Shown one piece after another: positions 16,068 to 24,645 of a DNA stretch of 41,095 bases (position 1 is its first letter; each line of letters starts with the position of its first letter). The stretch lies in NCBI GenBank assembly GCA_900768995.1, contig CAAGEZ010000055.1, forward strand, positions 1 through 41,095, given 5' to 3'. The position numbers were made by a program, and so were the translations under genes. The notes beneath the pieces were generated by a model. The model saw nothing but the letters and a program-made list of their open reading frames with translations, did no database searches and was not told the origin of the DNA. The DNA comes from Oscillospiraceae bacterium (lineage in GTDB: Bacteria > Bacillota > Clostridia > Oscillospirales > Ruminococcaceae).

Positions 16068-16192
16068 AATGATTTTCTCCTTTATGTTATATCGTAATTT
16101 TATTTCAAAGGCATCAAACTGTGCACCTTTTTTGCCATTCTGAATATATAACGAACGGGAGAATGAAAATGTCGGATAAAAGAAAAAATTTG

Positions 16193-16233
16193 TAAAAACA
16201 AAACCCCCGACCGTTTCAAAAACGGTCGGGGGG
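16193..16233 (-). terminator. terminator of cysK
   Basis: On the minus strand CCCCCGACCGTT pairs with AACGGTCGGGGG (arms 16221-16232 and 16204-16215), followed by TTTTGTTTTT. Confidence 0.88.
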
Positions 16234-16253
16234 TGCATATATATCCGTATTTA

Positions 16254-17183
16254 TTATTCGGAGAACATTGCAGTGGAGAGGTATCTCTCGCCTGTGTCGG
16301 GGAGGAGAGCAACGATAGTTTTGCCCTTGTTCTCGGGACGCTTTGCAAGCTGAATTGCTGCATAAAGTGCTGCGCCTGAGGAAATTCCCACGAGAACGCC
16401 CTCGCTCTTTGCAATTCTTCTGCCTGTCTCAAATGCATCATCATTCTCAACGGGGATAATTTCGTCATATACCTTGGTATCGAGTGTATCGGGAACGAAG
16501 CCTGCACCGATGCCCTGGATCTTGTGGGGGCCTGCTGTACCCTTGGAAAGTACGGGAGAGGTTGCAGGCTCAACTGCAACTATCTTAACGTTGGGGTTCT
16601 TAGACTTTAAGTATCTGCCTGTACCTGTGATAGTTCCGCCTGTGCCTACGCCTGCAACGAAGATATCAACAGTTCCGTCAGTGTCGTCCCAGATCTCAAC
16701 GCCTGTGGTCTTTTCGTGAGCGGCAGGGTTTGCGGGATTGGAGAACTGAGAGGGGATAAAGCTGTTGGGAATTTCCTTTGCAAGCTCCTCAGCCTTTGCG
16801 ATTGCGCCCTTCATACCCTTTGCGCCCTCGGTGAGTACCAGCTCTGCGCCGTATGCCTTCATAAGCTTTCTGCGCTCAACGCTCATTGTTTCGGGCATTG
16901 CGATGATGAGCTTATATCCCTTGGCTGCGGCTGCGGAAGCAAGACCGATACCTGTGTTGCCGCTTGTAGGCTCGATAATTGTACTGTCGGGCTTTAAAAC
17001 GCCCTTTGCCTCAGCATCTTCAAGCATTGCCTTTGCAATTCTGTCCTTAACGCTTCCTGCGGGATTGAAGTATTCGAGCTTTGCGTAGATTTTTGCTTCA
17101 AGCTTCTCCTCATTTTCGATATTTCCGAGTTCGAGGAGAGGAGTGTGACCGATGAGGTCTGTGATCTTCTTATAAACTTTCAT
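16254..17183 (-). CDS. cysK: cysteine synthase (O-acetylserine sulfhydrylase)
   Basis: A cytosolic PLP enzyme making cysteine from O-acetylserine and sulfide, 309 residues, the usual length. Lys46 in NPAGSVKDRIA binds PLP, PTSGNTG is the substrate loop, GTGGTITGTGRYLK binds the cofactor phosphate, and SSGAALYAA is near the end. The ATG follows an AAAGG site. A strong promoter lies 66 bases upstream. The bases between it and the gene include ATAGGATATATC, which resembles Rrf2/CymR-type sites; this regulatory reading is an inference. It could also receive read-through from cdd. Confidence 0.95.
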   Translation of the reverse strand: MKVYKKITDLIGHTPLLELGNIENEEKLEAKIYAKLEYFNPAGSVKDRIAKAMLEDAEAKGVLKPDSTIIEPTSGNTGIGLASAAAAKGYKLIIAMPETMSVERRKLMKAYGAELVLTEGAKGMKGAIAKAEELAKEIPNSFIPSQFSNPANPAAHEKTTGVEIWDDTDGTVDIFVAGVGTGGTITGTGRYLKSKNPNVKIVAVEPATSPVLSKGTAGPHKIQGIGAGFVPDTLDTKVYDEIIPVENDDAFETGRRIAKSEGVLVGISSGAALYAAIQLAKRPENKGKTIVALLPDTGERYLSTAMFSE

Positions 17184-17248
17184 TTTTATTACCTTTCCTT
17201 TCTGATGTTAAACATTAAATATAGATATATCCTATCTGATTAATATGA

Positions 17249-17277
17249 ATCATATCATATAAATCTCTGTTTGTCAA
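17249..17277 (-). promoter_or_regulatory. promoter of cysK
   Basis: TTGACA (17277-17272), 17 bases, TATGAT (17254-17249). Downstream, at about 17221-17245, lies the symmetric AT-rich stretch ATTAATCAGATAGGATATAT, a possible operator. Confidence 0.75.
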
Positions 17278-17303
17278 GGGGTTATGAAAATTTTTTTGAA
17301 ATA

Positions 17304-17687
17304 TTACAGCTTAAAGCCGTGGGGCATAAGCTCGCCGAGGGTATGGGTGACGATGTTCCCACCGCTGTCCCTGAGAATTATACGCATATCCTCGTCGGAA
17401 AATTCGCTGAGAAACTGCCTGCATATGCCGCAGGGATAGGTAAGTCCCCCGCCCCCGTTGGCGATCGCAATGGCGAAGAATTTCGCAGCCCCCTCGGAAA
17501 CGGCTTTTACAGCGGCTGTTCTCTCTGCGCATATCCCTGCGCTGTAGGAGGAATTTTCCACGTTGCAGCCTGTGAACACCCGTCCGTCGGAGGTGAGGAG
17601 CGCTGCGCCCACCTTGAATTCTGAGTATGGTGCATAGGCATTTTCGCAGGCTTTTTCTGCGGCGGTCATAAGTTCGCTGTCGGTCAT
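17304..17687 (-). CDS. cdd: cytidine deaminase
   Basis: It deaminates cytidine and deoxycytidine in pyrimidine salvage; it is a small cytosolic zinc enzyme, usually a tetramer. At 127 residues it has the standard length. Zinc ligands are Cys53 in GICAERTA and Cys86 and Cys89 in PCGICRQ, and the proton shuttle is Glu55. The N-terminal YAPYSEFKVGAAL is typical. The ATG follows AAAGGAG. No terminator is seen before the cysK promoter. Confidence 0.96.
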   Translation of the reverse strand: MTDSELMTAAEKACENAYAPYSEFKVGAALLTSDGRVFTGCNVENSSYSAGICAERTAAVKAVSEGAAKFFAIAIANGGGGLTYPCGICRQFLSEFSDEDMRIILRDSGGNIVTHTLGELMPHGFKL

Positions 17688-17761
17688 TTTATTGCTCCTT
17701 TTTTATTGGTTTTAATGTGCTTTGTAAATTGAATTTGTCGTGCTGATTTATAGATAATTCT

Positions 17762-17828
17762 GTAGGGGACGGGTCTCCCATCCCGCTTCTCAAAGGTGGG
17801 ACAACGGGACGGGAGACCCGTCCCCTAC
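17762..17828. repeat. large GC-rich inverted repeat built from two GGGACGGGTCTCCC units
   Basis: The 24-base arms GTAGGGGACGGGTCTCCC-ATCCCG (17762-17785) and 17805-17828 are reverse complements with one mismatch and flank 19 bases. Each arm contains the palindrome also found at 13594. It lies in the gap between cdd and the atp operon terminator. Confidence 0.85.
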
Positions 17829-17876
17829 ATTATAATGATATACCGAGCGAAAACGTATCGTTACCGAGCCGTACCC

Positions 17877-17914
17877 GCAAAAAAGCCGCTTTCGCCCAAG
17901 GCAGAAAGCGGCTT
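17877..17914 (-). terminator. terminator of the atp operon
   Basis: GAAAGCGGCTT (arm 17904-17914) pairs with AAGCCGCTTTC (17883-17893), followed on the minus strand by six T. Confidence 0.88.
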
Positions 17915-17919
17915 GCGTC

Positions 17920-18333
17920 TTATTTAAGCAGACTGTTGTGGACGTTGATTCTGTTGAGAGCACGCTTGAGCTTGAGCTCTGCAAGGTCAAAGTCACGCTG
18001 GCTTGCCTTGGCAGCAATTCTCTGCTTTGCGTTCTCCTGGGAACGTTTTGCCCATTCAATGTCTATCTCGTCCGCCCATTCAACGGCGTCCGCAAAGATG
18101 TGCACCTTATTGCCGCCGACCTTGATAAGTCCTGCCGAAACTGCCGCAAGACGGTATTCACCGTTTTCCTGCATTACTTTCAAAGGACCCGAGGGAAGGC
18201 TTGCCACAAGGCTTGTGTGATTTGCGAGAATACCGATATCGCCCTCAGTTGTGCGGACGATTATCTGGGTGGTCTCCCCGTCAAAGAATGTCTTTTCGGG
18301 GGTTATGACTGTGAGCTGAAACGGAGTTGCCAT
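17920..18333 (-). CDS. atpC: ATP synthase epsilon subunit
   Basis: A 137-residue central-stalk subunit that couples c-ring rotation to F1 and can inhibit ATP hydrolysis. The N-terminal beta-sandwich (FQLTVITPEKTFFDGE, TEGDIGILANHTSLVA) and the C-terminal helical hairpin (about 88-137) are both present. The ATG follows AAGGAGG. It is the last gene of the operon, 17 bases after atpD. Confidence 0.95.
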   Translation of the reverse strand: MATPFQLTVITPEKTFFDGETTQIIVRTTEGDIGILANHTSLVASLPSGPLKVMQENGEYRLAAVSAGLIKVGGNKVHIFADAVEWADEIDIEWAKRSQENAKQRIAAKASQRDFDLAELKLKRALNRINVHNSLLK

Positions 18334-18350
18334 ATTATGCGCCCTCCTTA

Positions 18351-19748
18351 TCAGTTAGACTGCTTTGCTTTTTCAACAGCCTCGTCAATTGTTCCCACAA
18401 AGAGGAACGCTGACTCGGGAAGATCGTCGTGCATACCCTCGATGATCTCCTTGAAGCCTCTGATGGTCTCCTTGATTGGCACATACTTGCCCTTCATTCC
18501 CGTGAACTGCTCGGCTACGCTGAACGGCTGGGAGAGGAAACGCTGGATCTTTCTCGCTCTGGAAACGGTAAGCTTATCCTCATCGGAAAGCTCGTCCATA
18601 CCCATAATAGCGATGATATCCTGAAGCTCGGTGTATCTCTGGAGAATGTTCTGCACGGCTCTTGCGACTTCATAGTGCTCCTGACCCACGATCTCGGGAG
18701 AGAGTATTCTTGATGTGGAATCAAGGGGGTCAACTGCGGGGTAGATACCCAGCGAGGAAATGGAACGGGAAAGAGTTGTGGTCGCATCAAGGTGTGCGAA
18801 TGTAGTTGCGGGGGCGGGGTCTGTCAGGTCATCGGCAGGCACATATACAGCCTGTACAGATGTGATAGAGCCCTTGTTTGTAGATGTGATACGTTCCTGG
18901 AGAGCACCCATTTCGGTCGCCAGTGTAGGCTGATAGCCAACGGCGGAGGGCATACGTCCGAGAAGAGCGGAAACCTCCGAGCCTGCCTGGGTGAAACGGA
19001 AGATATTGTCGATGAAGAGAAGAACGTCCTGACCCTCAACATCACGGAAATATTCAGCCATTGTAAGTCCCGAAAGACCAACTCTCATTCTTGCTCCGGG
19101 AGGCTCGTTCATCTGACCGTAAACGAGGACGGTCTTGTCAAGAACTCCCGATTCCTTCATTTCGTTGTAAAGGTCGTTGCCCTCACGGGTACGCTCGCCA
19201 ACGCCTGTGAATACGGAGATACCGTTGTGCTGGTTTGCGATGTTGTTGATAAGCTCCTGGATAAGTACGGTCTTACCAACTCCCGCACCGCCGAAAAGTC
19301 CGATCTTACCGCCCTTAAGGTAGGGGCAGATAAGGTCGATTACCTTGATGCCTGTTTCAAGTATCTCGTTTGATGCGGTCTGCTCCTCGTAGGAGGGGGG
19401 CTCACGGTGGATCGCCCATCTTTCCTGTGCCTCGGGAGCGGGCTTGTTGTCAACGGGCTCGCCAAGGAGGTTGAAGATGCGTCCGAGAGTCTGCTTGCCT
19501 ACGGGAACGGTTATGGGTGAGCCTGTATCAACGGCGTCTGTGCCTCTTACGAGACCGTCGGTAGATGACATTGCGATGCATCTTACCACGTCATCACCGA
19601 TGTGCTGAGCTACCTCGCACACCAGCTTCTTGCCGTTGAGCTCGATTTCGATTGCGTTGAGAAGATTCGGAAGTGAGTCCTTCTCGAAGCGGATATCAAC
19701 GACCGCTCCGATGATCTGAACGACCTTTCCGACATTGTTCTGCGGCAT
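18351..19748 (-). CDS. atpD: ATP synthase beta subunit
   Basis: The catalytic F1 subunit, 465 residues. The Walker A loop GGAGVGKT lies at about 150-157, GERTREGNDLY holds the catalytic Glu, Walker B is VLLFIDNIFR, and the DELSEEDK-like loop appears as DELSDEDK near the C-terminus. The ATG follows GAGGTGA. A 100-base gap separates it from atpG, larger than elsewhere in the operon; it contains a TATAAT (minus strand, 19809-19804) with a poor -35, so an internal promoter is possible. Confidence 0.97.
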   Translation of the reverse strand: MPQNNVGKVVQIIGAVVDIRFEKDSLPNLLNAIEIELNGKKLVCEVAQHIGDDVVRCIAMSSTDGLVRGTDAVDTGSPITVPVGKQTLGRIFNLLGEPVDNKPAPEAQERWAIHREPPSYEEQTASNEILETGIKVIDLICPYLKGGKIGLFGGAGVGKTVLIQELINNIANQHNGISVFTGVGERTREGNDLYNEMKESGVLDKTVLVYGQMNEPPGARMRVGLSGLTMAEYFRDVEGQDVLLFIDNIFRFTQAGSEVSALLGRMPSAVGYQPTLATEMGALQERITSTNKGSITSVQAVYVPADDLTDPAPATTFAHLDATTTLSRSISSLGIYPAVDPLDSTSRILSPEIVGQEHYEVARAVQNILQRYTELQDIIAIMGMDELSDEDKLTVSRARKIQRFLSQPFSVAEQFTGMKGKYVPIKETIRGFKEIIEGMHDDLPESAFLFVGTIDEAVEKAKQSN

Positions 19749-19848
19749 TAAGTGATCACCTCGTTAATTTTAATTTATACGAGAAGTATATTTTACTGCC
19801 TGTATTATACATAAAGTAAAATTATACAATTGGTAATTACCGTTAGGG

Positions 19849-20715
19849 TCATTCCTCGGCGCTGTTTGCACCGCCAACGATCTCGGTAATTTCCTGAGTA
19901 ATGGAAGCCTGTCTTGCACGGTTGTACATAAGGGAAAGGCTGCTTATCATTTCGGAAGCATTGTCCGACGCATTTTCCATAGCATTGCGGCGTGCAGCCT
20001 GCTCGGAGGCGAAGCTGTCAACGCAGGAACCGAATATCATTCCCGTGATGTATCTGGGAACGATGTGGTCGAAAACTGCGCCTGCCGACGGCTCATAAAT
20101 GGGGAGCGCCTTGCTCTTTTTCAGCTCGGTCTTGAACTCCACGGGAAGAAGCTGCTTGGAAACGGCTGTCTGAGTTATGGGGGAGACGTATTCGGTGTAG
20201 AAAAGCTCCTCACGCTCATAAACGCCCTTGATGTAGGGGGCTACGATAGACTCTGCTATCTCCTCAGCCTCAACTATCTTGATGCTCTCGCATATGTTCT
20301 GATACTGAGCCATAAGGTTATAGCCACGCTTTTCGTAGTATTCCACAGCCTTTTTGCCGATAGGGAGGATATCCACCTTGTCGATGCCGCCAAGCTCGTC
20401 TATCCTTGCCTGAGCCAGCTTGAAGATGTTGTTGTTGAAGCCGCCCGCAAGACCTCTGTCACCTGCGATGATGATAAGGAGCGATTTTCCCTCCCCTGAT
20501 TTACGGGTAAAGGGGGAGAGAAATTTCGGATTTTCCGCCTCTATCTCGCACATTGTATCGTAAAGTGCATTGAAATAGGGACGGGCTTTGTCCGCCTTTT
20601 CCTTAGCCTTTCTCAGCTTGGAAGACGCAACCAGCTCCATTGCCTTGGTTATCTGCATAGTGGACTCAACGCTCTTTATACGGCGTTTGATGACCTTCAT
20701 ATTGCCTGAAGCCAA
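19849..20715 (-). CDS. atpG: ATP synthase gamma subunit
   Basis: The rotor shaft of F1, 288 residues. N-terminal IKRRIKSVESTMQITKAMELVASSKLRKA and the C-terminal coiled-coil partner MENASDNASEMISSL with TQEITEIVGGA are the family signatures. The start is a TTG at 20715 preceded by GGAGGAG at 7-base spacing; the next ATG (five codons later) is too far from that site. It begins 30 bases after atpA. Confidence 0.95.
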   Translation of the reverse strand: MASGNMKVIKRRIKSVESTMQITKAMELVASSKLRKAKEKADKARPYFNALYDTMCEIEAENPKFLSPFTRKSGEGKSLLIIIAGDRGLAGGFNNNIFKLAQARIDELGGIDKVDILPIGKKAVEYYEKRGYNLMAQYQNICESIKIVEAEEIAESIVAPYIKGVYEREELFYTEYVSPITQTAVSKQLLPVEFKTELKKSKALPIYEPSAGAVFDHIVPRYITGMIFGSCVDSFASEQAARRNAMENASDNASEMISSLSLMYNRARQASITQEITEIVGGANSAEE

Positions 20716-20745
20716 TTTTATGCTCCTCCTTTAAGCGGTATTGTA

Positions 20746-22260
20746 TCAGAGTGCTGCGGTGAATTTCTTCACAAACTCTTCGAGAGCGGACTTAAGAGCC
20801 TCCTCGTTATCGGAGGTAAGATCCTTTGTTTCCCTGATAGAGTCGATTATCTCAGGGTGACCGTTGTCAATGTAATCGAAAAGCTCTGTCTGGAACTCGC
20901 CGATCTTTTCAACGGGAACGTCCTTGAGATAATTATGTGTAACAGCGTAAATGATAACTACCTGATTTTCAACCGCAATGGGAGAATTTCTGTCCTGCTT
21001 GAGGACTTCCACAACACGTTCACCCAGAGCAAGTCTCTCCTTGGTGTCCTTATCAAGGTCTGAACCGAACTGAGAGAAGGACTGGAGCTCTCTGTACTGT
21101 GAATAGGTGAGCTTCAGTGAGCCCGAAACCTTCTTCATAGCCTTTATCTGAGCCGCACCGCCAACTCGTGAAACGGAGATACCGGGGTTAACGGCAGGTC
21201 TTACGCCCGAGTTGAAGAGATCGGTCTCAAGGAATATCTGACCGTCGGTGATGGAGATAACGTTTGTGGGGATATAAGCGGAAACGTCGCCTGCCTGAGT
21301 TTCGATGATAGGCAGAGCGGTGATAGAACCGCCGCCGTACTCCTCGTTAAGGCTGCACGCACGCTCCAGGAGACGTGAATGGAGATAGAATACATCTCCG
21401 GGGTATGCCTCACGTCCGGGCGGTCTCTTAAGAAGCAATGAAAGTGTACGGTAAGCAACTGCGTGCTTCGAGAGATCGTCATATACGCAGAGCACGTCCT
21501 TGCCCTGCTTTAAGAAATATTCACCCATTGCAACGCCTGTATAGGGGGCGATGTACTGGAGGGGAGCAAGCTCGGAAGCTGTTGCGGAAACTACGATAGT
21601 GTAGTCCATAGCGCCGTTCTTTGCAAGTGTCTCAACGACATTGGCAACGGTGGAACGCTTCTGACCGATAGCGACATAGATACAGATAACGTCCTTGCCC
21701 TTCTGGTTGATGATGGTGTCAAGGGCGATAGCGGTCTTACCCGTCTGTCTGTCGCCGATTATCAGTTCACGCTGACCTCTTCCTATGGGTATCATAGAGT
21801 CGATAGCCTTGATACCTGTCTGGAGGGGACGGCTTACTGATTTTCTTGTGATGATACCGTAAGCAGGCTGCTCGATAGGCAGTCTGTCCTCGGCTGTGAT
21901 GGGGCCCTTGCCGTCGATAGGCTGACCGAGTGCGTTAACGACTCTGCCCTTAAGCTCTTCGCCTACAGGTACAGAAACGACGCTTCCCGTTCTCTTGACG
22001 GTGTCGCCCTCTTTTATTTCGGAATCGGAACCCAGCATAACGGCAGCAACGAAATCCTGCTCCAGGTTCATTGCCATTGCGTAAACGCCGCCCTCAAATT
22101 CGAGAAGCTCGCCCGACATACAGTTATCGAGGCCGTGGATACGGGCAATACCGTCTCCCACAGTAACGACTGTGCCTGTGTCGGAAAGCTCGATCTTAGA
22201 GCTGAAATTCCTGATCTGTTCCTTGATTATTCCGGTAATTTCGTCCGGACGCAAATCCAT
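20746..22260 (-). CDS. atpA: ATP synthase alpha subunit
   Basis: The regulatory nucleotide-binding F1 subunit, 504 residues. GDRQTGKTAIALD is the Walker A loop (about 166-178), VCVYDDLSKHAVAYR covers Walker B, and RPAVNPGISVSRVGG is the family signature with the arginine finger. The ATG at 22260 is chosen because AAAGGG lies 8 bases upstream; a GTG three codons earlier would overlap that site. It is followed closely by atpG. Confidence 0.97.
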   Translation of the reverse strand: MDLRPDEITGIIKEQIRNFSSKIELSDTGTVVTVGDGIARIHGLDNCMSGELLEFEGGVYAMAMNLEQDFVAAVMLGSDSEIKEGDTVKRTGSVVSVPVGEELKGRVVNALGQPIDGKGPITAEDRLPIEQPAYGIITRKSVSRPLQTGIKAIDSMIPIGRGQRELIIGDRQTGKTAIALDTIINQKGKDVICIYVAIGQKRSTVANVVETLAKNGAMDYTIVVSATASELAPLQYIAPYTGVAMGEYFLKQGKDVLCVYDDLSKHAVAYRTLSLLLKRPPGREAYPGDVFYLHSRLLERACSLNEEYGGGSITALPIIETQAGDVSAYIPTNVISITDGQIFLETDLFNSGVRPAVNPGISVSRVGGAAQIKAMKKVSGSLKLTYSQYRELQSFSQFGSDLDKDTKERLALGERVVEVLKQDRNSPIAVENQVVIIYAVTHNYLKDVPVEKIGEFQTELFDYIDNGHPEIIDSIRETKDLTSDNEEALKSALEEFVKKFTAAL

Positions 22261-22296
22261 CTGATTCACCCTTTCGTATCTTAGGATAAATACCCG

Positions 22297-22842
22297 TTAA
22301 ACGGATACTGTTTCCCTGATCTGCTTGTGCATATTTTCAAGTCTTGTCTTTACAGAGCCGTCCATCATAGAGCCGCCCGAAGCAACGATCATTCCTCCGA
22401 TAATGGAAGGATCGACCTTTTCCTTCAGGATAACGGTCTTGCCGTATTTCTTTTGAAGCTTTGCGATGAGCCTGTTCCTTGCGTCGTCCTTTAAGGGAAC
22501 GGCGGTGGTGACTTCGGCCTCGGCAATACCTGCGGCTTCATAATAGCCCTTTCTGAACTCCTGCGCTATGCCCGTAAGATATCCGACCCTTTTCTTTTCC
22601 GCAAGAACGCAGAGAAAGTTGTAGGAGACCTTGGATATCCTGCCGTCAAAGACCTTTTTTATAAGGTCTGTTTTTTCCGCATCGGTAACGGTGGGGGCGC
22701 AGAGTATTTCGGTAAGCTGAGGATTTGCGGAAAATATGCCGTCAAGAGCCTGAAGCTCTTCGTCCAGCTCCTTCATAGAGCCGTCCTCGGCAGCTATTTC
22801 AAGCAAAGCCCTTGCATAGACATTTTCGACTGAGCCTGCCAT
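22297..22842 (-). CDS. atpH: ATP synthase delta subunit
   Basis: The peripheral-stalk cap joining F1 to the b subunits, 181 residues. The N-terminal helical domain (VENVYARALLEIAAEDG) and the C-terminal segment (VILKEKVDPSIIGGMIVASGG, SVKTRLENMHKQI) match the family. The ATG at 22842 lies 11 bases after AAAGGAG; a GTG four codons earlier touches that site and is unlikely. It sits between atpF and atpA. Confidence 0.93.
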   Translation of the reverse strand: MAGSVENVYARALLEIAAEDGSMKELDEELQALDGIFSANPQLTEILCAPTVTDAEKTDLIKKVFDGRISKVSYNFLCVLAEKKRVGYLTGIAQEFRKGYYEAAGIAEAEVTTAVPLKDDARNRLIAKLQKKYGKTVILKEKVDPSIIGGMIVASGGSMMDGSVKTRLENMHKQIRETVSV

Positions 22843-22889
22843 ACAGCTGACCACTCCTTTCCGTCTGCAAAATAGAAGAGGCTGTGAGG

Positions 22890-23402
22890 TTACTTATCGT
22901 CCTCACCGATGCCGCCGATAAACTCGTCAATGAGACGTTCCTGCTCCTCGTCGGAAGCAACCTCTTTTCCGATGACCTTGCCTGCGATATTCACAGCGAT
23001 ATCGGAGATCTCGTCCTTGATCTGGTTAACGGCACGCTTGCGTTCTCTCTCAATGTCGGCGTTAGCCTTGGTAACGATACCCTGAGCCTCGTCCCTTGCC
23101 TTGGAGATTATCTCGTCGGAACGCTGCTGAGCCTTTTTGGAGGCAGCCTTAACGATCTCGGCGGACTCGTTCTTTGCAAGAGCAAGCTTTTCAGTATATT
23201 CGTTTTCCATATTCTTGGCATTTTTGAGAGCTTCGTCGGCGTCTTCGTAGGTCTTGGAGACCTGTGACCTGCGCTCCTCGATTATCTTGTTAACGGGAGC
23301 GAAAAGGAAGTGCTTGAAAAGCAAAAACAGGATAAGGGTATTGAGCAGAACACCGATAATGGTGCTTGGCTCAATGCTGAAAAAATCAAAATTTAAATGC
23401 AT
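22890..23402 (-). CDS. atpF: ATP synthase b subunit
   Basis: The peripheral stalk, 170 residues: one N-terminal membrane helix (about 13-35, STIIGVLLNTLILFLLFKHF) then a long charged helix (about 40-155) rich in Glu, Lys and Ala that dimerises. FAPVNKIIEERR just after the membrane is typical. The ATG follows GGAGGT by 8 bases. Confidence 0.95.
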   Translation of the reverse strand: MHLNFDFFSIEPSTIIGVLLNTLILFLLFKHFLFAPVNKIIEERRSQVSKTYEDADEALKNAKNMENEYTEKLALAKNESAEIVKAASKKAQQRSDEIISKARDEAQGIVTKANADIERERKRAVNQIKDEISDIAVNIAGKVIGKEVASDEEQERLIDEFIGGIGEDDK

Positions 23403-23438
23403 TTGACCTGACCTCCGTCCTGTATCTGTAAAGCCTTA

Positions 23439-23729
23439 TCAGCCCTCAAGGTGCTTGAGGAAGGGATTTACAAACAGGAGAATGATACCAACGAGAAGTC
23501 CGTAAATACCTGTGGACTCTGCAACGGCACAGCCGATGAACATTGTTGTTGTAGCAGAGGACTTTGCTTCGGGCTGTCTGCCGATGGTCTCGATAGCCTT
23601 GCCTACTGCGTAGCCTTCACCGATACCGGGGCCGATACCTGCGATAAGAGCAAGACCTGCGCCAATGCCCTGACCCATAAGTACGAGAGCCTTTGCCAGG
23701 AGAAGTGCCTGGGAGTCTGTCATATTCAT
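23439..23729 (-). CDS. atpE: ATP synthase c subunit with two-carboxylate motif
   Basis: The membrane rotor subunit, 96 residues, two transmembrane helices with the polar loop GRQPEAK (50-56). Helix 2 carries AVAESTGIY: Glu71, Ser72, Thr73 and Tyr76 match the Na+-binding set Glu65, Ser66, Thr67, Tyr70 of known Na+ c-rings. Helix 1 has Glu38 in GIGEGYAVGKA where the classical Na+ type has Gln32. Glu38 with Glu71 is the two-carboxylate arrangement described for Fusobacterium nucleatum. Na+ coupling is therefore likely but inferred. The ATG follows GGAGGT. Confidence 0.95.
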   Translation of the reverse strand: MNMTDSQALLLAKALVLMGQGIGAGLALIAGIGPGIGEGYAVGKAIETIGRQPEAKSSATTTMFIGCAVAESTGIYGLLVGIILLFVNPFLKHLEG

Positions 23730-23820
23730 AAAAAATACCTCCGATTAAAATTTTTCAGAATAAGCTTTTGGTCTGTCGCTATTATACTGTCTGTATAACT
23801 GCCATAGGATATACAAGGAG

Positions 23821-24639
23821 TTATTCTTCCTTGCCTGCGGCGTCTCCCACATACGCCATTGTCAGCATTATGAATACATAGGACTGGATAACGCCCGAGA
23901 AGAAGTCGAAGTAGATCGACAGCAGGGCGGGAACACCCACCTGGAATACGTGGAAGTAATTCAGAGCATTCAGGTGAAGCGCCAGTGCGTTGTAGACAAC
24001 GTTGCTGAGAACTGTCAGAAAAGCGTACACGATGGAGCTGATGATCATACCGCTGGAGATGTTTCCGAACATACGAAGAGCCATAGCCACAGGTGTTGCT
24101 ATTTCACTGAGTATGTTGATAGGCGTGATGACCGCCACAGGTTCGGTGAAGCTCTTTAGGTATCCGCCTACGCCGTTGGACTTTATCTTGTAGAATGTGA
24201 TGAGGATAAACGTGAGCAATGCCCAGGTACCTGTGCAGCAGATATCCACCGTCATACTTCGGAAGCCCAGTACGCTGATGAGCGAGCCTGTAAGAGCAAA
24301 GGTGAAGATGGTCGCAATATACGGTGCAAGATGCATCATTTTCGAGCCCATATTCTCTTTGACCAGATTATTGAAGAAGGTCACGAACCATTCCGCAAGA
24401 ACCTGTTTTTTTGAGGTGGGAACAACTTTCAGATCGCTTGTCAGCCACTTGATGAGGATAAACAGGACTACGATGAGCAGCCAGCCTGTCACGACAGTTT
24501 CGGAAATGGAGAAAAGCTCCTCCGAGCCGTTGAGGATAGTGATCATTTTTCTCGGACCGACTACATCAACGTGAAGCTCGGTGTCGAAAAATCCTGCCGC
24601 AGCCGCCGTTTTAACAGCCGCTGCCAGAGCGGTTTCCAT
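23821..24639 (-). CDS. atpB: ATP synthase a subunit
   Basis: The stator of the ion channel, 272 residues with five to six membrane helices. ALRMFGNISSG holds the essential Arg facing the c-ring, and the C-terminal helices VGVPALLSIYFDFFSGVIQSYVF and IMLTMAYVGDAAG fit the family. The ATG follows AAGGAGGG by about 9 bases. About 90 bases separate it from atpE, without a clear second promoter. Confidence 0.95.
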   Translation of the reverse strand: METALAAAVKTAAAAGFFDTELHVDVVGPRKMITILNGSEELFSISETVVTGWLLIVVLFILIKWLTSDLKVVPTSKKQVLAEWFVTFFNNLVKENMGSKMMHLAPYIATIFTFALTGSLISVLGFRSMTVDICCTGTWALLTFILITFYKIKSNGVGGYLKSFTEPVAVITPINILSEIATPVAMALRMFGNISSGMIISSIVYAFLTVLSNVVYNALALHLNALNYFHVFQVGVPALLSIYFDFFSGVIQSYVFIMLTMAYVGDAAGKEE

Positions 24640-24645
24640 ATTGCT

